Shown here one piece after another: positions 15,598-19,109 of a DNA stretch of 19,109 bases. Numbering within the stretch: the stretch's first letter is position 1; every line of letters begins with the position of its first letter. The stretch is from positions 1 through 19,109 of the forward strand of contig JAGLZJ010000004.1 in the NCBI GenBank assembly GCA_023131555.1, given 5' to 3'. The notes under the pieces are model-generated. The model made no database searches. It saw only the letters and a list, made by a program, of their open reading frames with translations, and was not told the DNA's origin. Made by a program: the position numbers and the translations under genes. Source of the stretch: Candidatus Bathyarchaeota archaeon (lineage in GTDB: Archaea; Thermoproteota; Bathyarchaeia; Bathyarchaeales; SOJC01).

Positions 15598-15621
15598 TGC
15601 CACTGAGAACCTCTATCTCTG

Positions 15622-15629
15622 ATATATAA
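15622..15629 (-). promoter_or_regulatory. TATA box for tfe
   Basis: The minus strand reads TTATATAT after an A/T-rich upstream tract. The predicted transcript start is near 15599, at the ATG. It would give tfe, the HD gene and DUF2110 a start separate from the upstream mbf1-hflX-trm56 message. Confidence 0.5.
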
Positions 15630-15669
15630 GTGTAAAAATATGCATTAATCTTTTTTTAGGAGTCTGGTT

Positions 15670-16218
15670 CTAGGGGTTCGAATGCCTGATGGTTCTTTTT
15701 CCATGTTTCTGCGGAATGATCTCAATCTTTGCGTTCTCAAACGTCTTTGAGAGTGCCTGACCTTCAAAAAAACGATCGAGGAAAACAGCTAGACTTGAAC
15801 ATTCTGAATGTGGTTGGTTTCCAACCGCCACGTTGTAGTCTGTGACCTCTCGGGAGAAGAACTCGTCTGGAACTTTCTGGCTGCCCACAATTACAATTAT
15901 GTCTTTTTGGAGTGATCGAATCCTTTCCATGACATTGCTTTCCTGTATATTTTCCCCGTAGGCAGTGAGTTGAACTACCGTCCGTCCTTTCGCTTTCCAA
16001 TCTTCGATTACTGATCGCCAAGGAACACCCATTTTCAGAAAGAAAGAACCGCCCCAGTCACTGACAAGTTTATTGATTGTTTGCTCTAGTTTCTTGTCTT
16101 TCACGTCTGCAAGCACTAGTCCAGAGGCGTTGAAGGCTCTTGCAGTTAGTGCAACGTGTGTTGTCAACCGTTCGTCTCTTCGTCGGTGACCCCATCTGAG
16201 TACGACAACTTTGGTCAG
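15670..16218 (-). CDS. trm56: tRNA (cytidine(56)-2'-O)-methyltransferase Trm56, apparent CTG start
   Basis: Trm56 2'-O-methylates C56 in the T-loop of archaeal tRNAs, using S-adenosylmethionine; it is a knotted SPOUT enzyme. Diagnostic segments are L-R-W-G-H-R (7-12), T-T-H-V-A-L-T-A-R-A-F (19-29), V-G-S-Q-K-V-P and V-A-V-G-N-Q-P-H-S-E-C-S-S-L-A-V-F-L-D. The first ATG/GTG/TTG in frame is TTG at 16167, but that would delete the conserved L-R-x-G-H strand. Upstream the frame stays open only to a TGA at 16230 and contains no ATG, GTG or TTG. CTG at 16218 gives M-T-K-V-V-V-L-R-W-G-H, the length expected of the family, with GAGGGT 5 nt upstream. It therefore probably starts at CTG and is 182 aa. 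It begins 3 nt after the hflX stop. Confidence 0.9.
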   Translation of the reverse strand: MTKVVVLRWGHRRRDERLTTHVALTARAFNASGLVLADVKDKKLEQTINKLVSDWGGSFFLKMGVPWRSVIEDWKAKGRTVVQLTAYGENIQESNVMERIRSLQKDIIVIVGSQKVPDEFFSREVTDYNVAVGNQPHSECSSLAVFLDRFFEGQALSKTFENAKIEIIPQKHGKRTIRHSNP

Positions 16219-16220
16219 CT

Positions 16221-17501
16221 TTAACCCTCATTACAGCTTGACACCGCTAGAAGAGTGCCTTCTAATTGCTTAGCGCGACCTATGATTTTGTCGGCTATTA
16301 TGGGTGGTGCGTCAAATTCTATTCTGGCACAGCTGCTTGTATATTCCAGTTTCTTCACTTTGGAAATGTCGAAGACCCATGAAAGAAAGGAGTGAACCTT
16401 GTTCGTGATGGGGACGGTAATGACCACGTGGTTTTGTGTGTTCAGGATTCTCCACAACTCTTGTTTTAAGGTCTCGATGTTATCGCCTCTTAGGGCGGAT
16501 ATTGTAATGATTCTGGCGTTAGTGGATTTCAGATGTATGAGCCTTCTCCGGATCTCGTTTTCTGAGATCAAATCAATTTTATTTAGAGCGATCAATAGTG
16601 GAATTCCGTGAGCTCCAATGGTGCGAAGGGTGTCAAGGCTGACTGTAAGTTTTCTCTGCATTTCCTTCAAGGGGTCACTAGCATCCACAATGAGAAGTAT
16701 AACGTCGGAGAAAATAGTTTCTTCAAGAGTCGCCTGAAAGGCTTCAATTAAAGTTATTGGCAGGCGATCAATAAATCCAACAGTGTCAGTCAGTAGAACT
16801 TGGTTTCCCGTCAAGCTGATGGCTCGAGTTGTGGTGGAAAGCGTCGTGAATAGTCCTAAATTGGTTGGTTGAGCCTCTTCTGACAATGTGTTGAAGAGAG
16901 TGCTTTTTCCTGCATAAGTGTACCCAGCGAGAGAAACTGCTGAAAAACCGCGTTTATGACGCTGTTTTCTATGCAGGATTCTTCTACCTCGAATTCTGTA
17001 AAGCTTCTTGCGTATTGTGTGAACTTGCCGCTGTATCGCTAGCTTATACACGTCAACCTCATAAACCCCGAGCCCCCCGAACCCTGGTTGCTCTTCCATT
17101 CTTGCGAGCCTGACTTTCTCCTTCGCGTGGGCCAACTCATATCGGAGCCTTGCGAGTTGGATTTGAAGCTTTGCTTCAGCTGTAGAAGCACGACTGGCGA
17201 AAATCTCTAGAATGAGGCTAAAACGGTCGATTATCTGAACACCAGTCTCCTTGGCCAGATTGTAGGCTTGGACTGGCTTCACAGTGTTATCAAAAATGAT
17301 TCTTTCAGCCTTTTTGTCTTTTACTGACTGTGCAAGTGACTTCACTTTTCCCCTTCCGATCTGGAAGCGAGGATCCGCCCTGCGTATCTGCTCCACGACT
17401 TCGACTACTTCATAACCAGCTGCTTTAGCTAGGGTCTCAAGCTCATTCAACGTATTCGGTTCATGACGCAACCGTCTTTGCACCAGTATCGCTCTTGCTA
17501 T
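16221..17501 (-). CDS. hflX: GTPase HflX
   Basis: HflX is a ribosome-binding GTPase that in bacteria splits stalled ribosomes. Numbered from GTG 17483 (420 aa), the N-terminal domain has G-R-G-K-V (43-47), F-D-N-T-V-K-P-V-Q-A-Y-N-L (64-76) and D-R-F-S-L-I-L-E-I-F-A-S-R-A. The G domain has P-loop GYTYAGKST (187-195), D-T-V-G-F (233-237), N-K-I-D (301-304) and S-A-L-R-G. The linker reads G-F-G-G-L-G-V-Y-E-V-D where bacterial proteins have GxGExxLExDRR. The likely start is upstream of GTG: codons from ATA 17501 encode I-A-R-A-I-L-V-Q-R-R, the usual first strand of HflX, and GGAGG lies 7 nt before that ATA. GTG 17483 has no good ribosome site. I give the longer extent (426 aa); the start is uncertain, the identity is not. 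Confidence 0.9.
   Translation of the reverse strand: MARAILVQRRLRHEPNTLNELETLAKAAGYEVVEVVEQIRRADPRFQIGRGKVKSLAQSVKDKKAERIIFDNTVKPVQAYNLAKETGVQIIDRFSLILEIFASRASTAEAKLQIQLARLRYELAHAKEKVRLARMEEQPGFGGLGVYEVDVYKLAIQRQVHTIRKKLYRIRGRRILHRKQRHKRGFSAVSLAGYTYAGKSTLFNTLSEEAQPTNLGLFTTLSTTTRAISLTGNQVLLTDTVGFIDRLPITLIEAFQATLEETIFSDVILLIVDASDPLKEMQRKLTVSLDTLRTIGAHGIPLLIALNKIDLISENEIRRRLIHLKSTNARIITISALRGDNIETLKQELWRILNTQNHVVITVPITNKVHSFLSWVFDISKVKKLEYTSSCARIEFDAPPIIADKIIGRAKQLEGTLLAVSSCNEG
16224..16229 (-). promoter_or_regulatory. Shine-Dalgarno site for trm56
   Basis: GAGGGT on the minus strand, inside the last codons of hflX, 5 nt before CTG 16218. The spacing is close to the 6 nt seen at the TTG starts of the FEN1 gene and psmA. 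It is 56 nt from the TTG at 16167, too far to serve that codon. Confidence 0.55.
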
Positions 17502-18031
17502 GTGGCAGCCTCCTCGGTGTCTTTCGTACGTTTCACATAATCTTCAAGGGTTAGACCCTTAAGGGGTGAGGGTCTGGATTTAAGGTTCTGAGGAACTTCA
17601 ACTGCGCTGATAGGCTCAAGAAGCTTTATCTTCAGAGCATATTGAAGCTTTCCAGCAAGCTTGTTGTCTGGTCTCATTTTCTGGGCTTCCAGTTTCTTTA
17701 GTACTGATGTTTTCTCATTTATCCTTCTGCCGAGTTCGTCATGGTCCAGTCCTGCAGCTTCTCGAGCCTCACGAATGAGTTTACCGAAACCTTTGACAAG
17801 TTCAAGAGTTGGCTCCAGAGAAGGTTTGGGTCCATGGGTGATGCGCTTGGGTGCACGCATAGAGCTTGTTTGTGTTTTGCTGCTTCGTCTGGATTGCATT
17901 GATCTTACGGTCGTTCGAGTTGTCACTCTTGAACCGAGTGCTGAGCACTTTCTGCAGACTGTGAGTCTTGCACCCTCTATAGTAGCATTAAGAGGTTTTC
18001 CAAGTATTTTCGATCCGCAGACTTCGCACAT
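17498..18031 (-). CDS. mbf1: Multiprotein-bridging factor aMBF1
   Basis: aMBF1 is an archaeal HTH protein; eukaryotic MBF1 bridges activators and TBP and also acts at colliding ribosomes. The 177-aa protein has a zinc ribbon (C2, C5, C26, C29), a basic Ser/Thr/Arg-rich linker (about 35-72) and a Cro/C1-type HTH (about 77-135) with L-I-R-E-A-R-E-A-A-G-L-D-H-D-E-L. Zinc ribbon plus HTH is the archaeal TIGR00270 layout. ATG at 18031 is used; the ribosome site is weak, and a TATA box at 18070-18078 gives a leader of about 17 nt. Its TAG stop shares bases with the proposed ATA start of hflX. It heads the mbf1-hflX-trm56 unit. Confidence 0.95.
   Translation of the reverse strand: MCEVCGSKILGKPLNATIEGARLTVCRKCSALGSRVTTRTTVRSMQSRRSSKTQTSSMRAPKRITHGPKPSLEPTLELVKGFGKLIREAREAAGLDHDELGRRINEKTSVLKKLEAQKMRPDNKLAGKLQYALKIKLLEPISAVEVPQNLKSRPSPLKGLTLEDYVKRTKDTEEAAT
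17509..17515 (-). promoter_or_regulatory. Candidate Shine-Dalgarno site for hflX
   Basis: GAGGAGG on the minus strand, within the last codons of mbf1, 7 nt before ATA 17501 and 25 nt before GTG 17483. The same bases encode Glu-Glu in mbf1, so the match could be chance. Confidence 0.4.
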
Positions 18032-18069
18032 CAAGACTCGTCGCCAAGAACTAGTGAATTATGAACAAG

Positions 18070-18078
18070 TTATTAAAC
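18070..18078 (-). promoter_or_regulatory. TATA box for mbf1
   Basis: The minus strand reads GTTTAATAA, giving a transcript start near 18048 and a leader of about 17 nt. It lies in a 97-bp divergent region shared with the C2-PUA gene. Confidence 0.4.
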
Positions 18079-18095
18079 TAGTTTCGGCACGCATA

Positions 18096-18103
18096 CTTTT
18101 TAA
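18096..18103 (+). promoter_or_regulatory. TATA-like box for the C2-PUA/NAC unit
   Basis: CTTTTTAA lies 26 bp or so before the ATG at 18129, so transcription would begin at about 18126. The message would be leaderless or nearly so. No SD site precedes the ATG, which agrees. Confidence 0.4.
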
Positions 18104-18128
18104 CAGTGTCTGCATCTACATCAGAATA

Positions 18129-18638
18129 ATGAAGGACGGTTCCCTCTATCGAATCCGTTCAATTGCTGACTACCAATTTGGACGAGGAGTAGGGAAGGTT
18201 CTGTTTCCTAAAGGTGTAGATATTCGATTCTCAACGCGGACTCAGAGAATACGGTGGGTTCTCTACAACAGCAAGTCGCTAGTCACTTTGCGCGCAACTG
18301 ACGGTCTATTCTCACTGACGTTGGAGGGAGTTCGACGTCTAAATCGAGTTCGTCCTAGAAGATACTGGATCGAGGTCCAGGATGATGTAGCGCAGTTCAT
18401 TGCCAGTGGCAGAAGCCTCTTCGCCAAACACGTTGTAGCTTGTGATAGTGAAATCAGACCGGGAGATGAGGTATTCGTTGTTGACAGCCTGCAAAATATC
18501 TTGGCGGTCGGTAAAGCGGTTCTTACAGGAGAGGAGATGGTGGAGTTTTCGCATGGCGTCGCGGCTAGGATCAGACACGGGGTTTCCGAAGAAATGAAGA
18601 GAGTTAAAAGTGATGCGCCCAAGAATGACGGGGGTTAA
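18129..18638 (+). CDS. ArcTGT-type C2-PUA domain protein (possible split ArcTGT subunit)
   Basis: A 169-aa protein made only of the C2 and PUA modules found at the C-terminus of archaeosine tRNA-guanine transglycosylase (ArcTGT). The first part has I-A-D-Y-Q-F-G-R-G (12-20), S-T-R-T-Q-R-I-R (35-42) and T-L-R-A-T-D-G-L-F-S-L-T (53-64). The PUA domain (82-155) has G-R-S-L-F-A-K-H-V, E-I-R-P-G-D-E-V-F-V-V, A-V-G-K-A-V-L-T and E-E-M-V-E-F. PUA binds the tRNA acceptor end in ArcTGT. It could be the RNA-binding half of a split ArcTGT, described in some archaea such as Thermoplasma, or a separate RNA-binding protein. The open frame extends upstream antisense to mbf1, but family similarity begins at ATG 18129. 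NAC follows after 4 nt. Confidence 0.85.
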   Translation: MKDGSLYRIRSIADYQFGRGVGKVLFPKGVDIRFSTRTQRIRWVLYNSKSLVTLRATDGLFSLTLEGVRRLNRVRPRRYWIEVQDDVAQFIASGRSLFAKHVVACDSEIRPGDEVFVVDSLQNILAVGKAVLTGEEMVEFSHGVAARIRHGVSEEMKRVKSDAPKNDGG

Positions 18639-18642
18639 TTAA

Positions 18643-18999
18643 TTGCCTAAACGGATCAGTCCTCGAGAAACGAAAAGGCTAATGAAACGGATGGGTTTGA
18701 GTCTAGACGCAATGCCCGAAGTTCGCCAAGTCGTATTCAAGACAGATTCGAAGGAGATTCTTATAGAGGATCCAGAAGTCGCGGTTCTTGACCTCAAAGG
18801 GCAACGAGTCTTTCAAGTCACTGGAGGAAAAGCCACTGAAAGAAAACTGAAGGATGACATGGAGAAAGTGGCGATTCCAGAAGCAGACATCAGACTCGTA
18901 GCGGATCAGACCGGAAGAGACGTAGAAGAAGCGAGAGCTGCGCTTGAAGAAAGCCAAGGAGATCTGGCAAAAGCAATCCTTCTTCTGCAGACTAAATGA
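18643..18999 (+). CDS. nac: Nascent polypeptide-associated complex protein (NAC)
   Basis: Archaeal NAC is an alpha-type homodimer that binds nascent chains at the ribosome exit. The 118-aa protein has a basic N-terminus (R-E-T-K-R-L-M-K-R-M-G), a NAC domain (about 24-75) with I-L-I-E-D-P-E-V and V-F-Q-V-T-G, and a C-terminal UBA domain (about 80-118) with D-I-R-L-V-A-D-Q-T-G and A-R-A-A-L-E-E-S-Q-G-D-L-A-K-A-I. Length agrees with archaeal orthologues. The start is TTG at 18643, with GGGGGT 7 nt upstream inside the end of the PUA gene. It ends 1 nt from the convergent gene at the window edge. Confidence 0.95.
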   Translation: MPKRISPRETKRLMKRMGLSLDAMPEVRQVVFKTDSKEILIEDPEVAVLDLKGQRVFQVTGGKATERKLKDDMEKVAIPEADIRLVADQTGRDVEEARAALEESQGDLAKAILLLQTK

Positions 19000-19000
19000 A

Positions 19001-19109
19001 CTAGAATTGCCTCAGGATCTCCTGTCGTTCCATAATATGACTGCAGTAGTGGCATCTCACTACCAATGGGTCCTCTTTCATGACGTAGAATTTCGGCTGA
19101 ATTGGCTCA
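19001..19109 (-). CDS. C-terminal end of an unrecognised gene with a CxxC motif (partial)
   Basis: An open frame reads into the window on the minus strand for 35 codons and stops at TAG (19001-19003). It begins E-P-I-Q-P-K-F-Y-V-M and contains V-V-R-C-H-Y-C-S-H-I-M, so a single CxxC and nearby histidines may be half of a zinc site. No start lies inside the window. It is convergent with NAC, one base apart, a spacing typical of real genes here. I cannot name the family from so short a tail. Confidence 0.5.
   Translation of the reverse strand, partial: EPIQPKFYVMKEDPLVVRCHYCSHIMERQEILRQF

Noticed and set aside
15646..15660. Run of T (TTTTTTT) as a possible transcription terminator
   Set aside because: Genes here run on the minus strand, where this is an A-run in the tfe upstream region; it more likely belongs to the promoter.
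17661..18128. Upstream extension (156 codons) of the C2-PUA open frame, antisense to mbf1
   Set aside because: It lies opposite a strongly supported mbf1 coding sequence, shows no ArcTGT similarity and precedes a promoter-like element and ATG at 18129.
1..19109. CRISPR arrays, insertion sequences, toxin-antitoxin or defence cassette
   Set aside because: No spaced direct repeats, transposase, integrase or nuclease modules beyond FEN1 are visible; gene content is conserved housekeeping throughout.

Overview
This window is a dense stretch of housekeeping genes from an archaeon, with no mobile elements, CRISPR arrays, rRNA or tRNA genes that I can see. The archaeal assignment rests on many archaeal or archaeo-eukaryotic genes: 20S proteasome alpha subunit, SBDS, the exosome trio Rrp4/Rrp41/Rrp42, ribosomal protein eL43 (L37Ae), FEN1, Cdc48/VAT, aEF1B, TFE-alpha, aMBF1, Trm56 and NAC. 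Upstream regions show archaeal TATA boxes about 25 bp before the inferred transcription starts. Moderate GC, frequent TTG/GTG starts with Shine-Dalgarno (SD) sites about 6 nt upstream, and a stand-alone ArcTGT-type PUA protein suggest a mesophilic TACK-like lineage, Bathyarchaeia being one possibility. That last step is inference only.

Layout. At 1-1300 (minus) lie the start of a DUF371-like gene, cut by the window edge, and a winged-helix regulator with an S-layer-like C-terminal part ending in an EF-hand-like loop. A divergent radical SAM/B12-binding enzyme follows at 1373-2803 (plus). GlmS (2973-4844) and protein-isoaspartate methyltransferase (4905-5594) are also on plus. FEN1 (5597-6631, minus) is convergent with Pcm and divergent from the next operon. 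6783-10697 (plus) is the proteasome/exosome operon psmA-SBDS-rrp4-rrp41-rrp42-eL43, with tiny gaps or overlaps. 10720-13135 (minus) is a small winged-helix gene behind Cdc48/VAT. 13233-13711 (minus) holds a zinc-ribbon protein and aEF1B. 13795-18031 (minus) is one co-directional block: aMBF1, HflX, Trm56, TFE-alpha, an HD-domain protein and a DUF2110-like protein. 18129-18999 (plus) encodes a C2-PUA protein and NAC, convergent with the tail of an unrecognised CxxC protein at the right edge.

How the genes fit together. The plus operon joins protein degradation (proteasome), ribosome assembly (SBDS), RNA degradation (exosome) and a ribosomal protein. The minus block joins two basal transcription factors (aMBF1, TFE) with a ribosome-associated GTPase (HflX) and a tRNA methyltransferase (Trm56). 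Cdc48, aEF1B and NAC add protein unfolding, translation elongation and nascent-chain handling.

I see no new multi-gene defence or mobile system. The observations most worth following are: (1) trm56 has no ATG, GTG or TTG that preserves its conserved N-terminus and appears to start at CTG behind a GAGGGT site; (2) the adjacent hflX may start at ATA, 7 nt after a GGAGG; (3) the regulator combines a winged helix, an S-layer-like domain and an EF-hand-like loop and shares a promoter region with a radical SAM enzyme; (4) the ArcTGT C2-PUA module is encoded without a catalytic domain.
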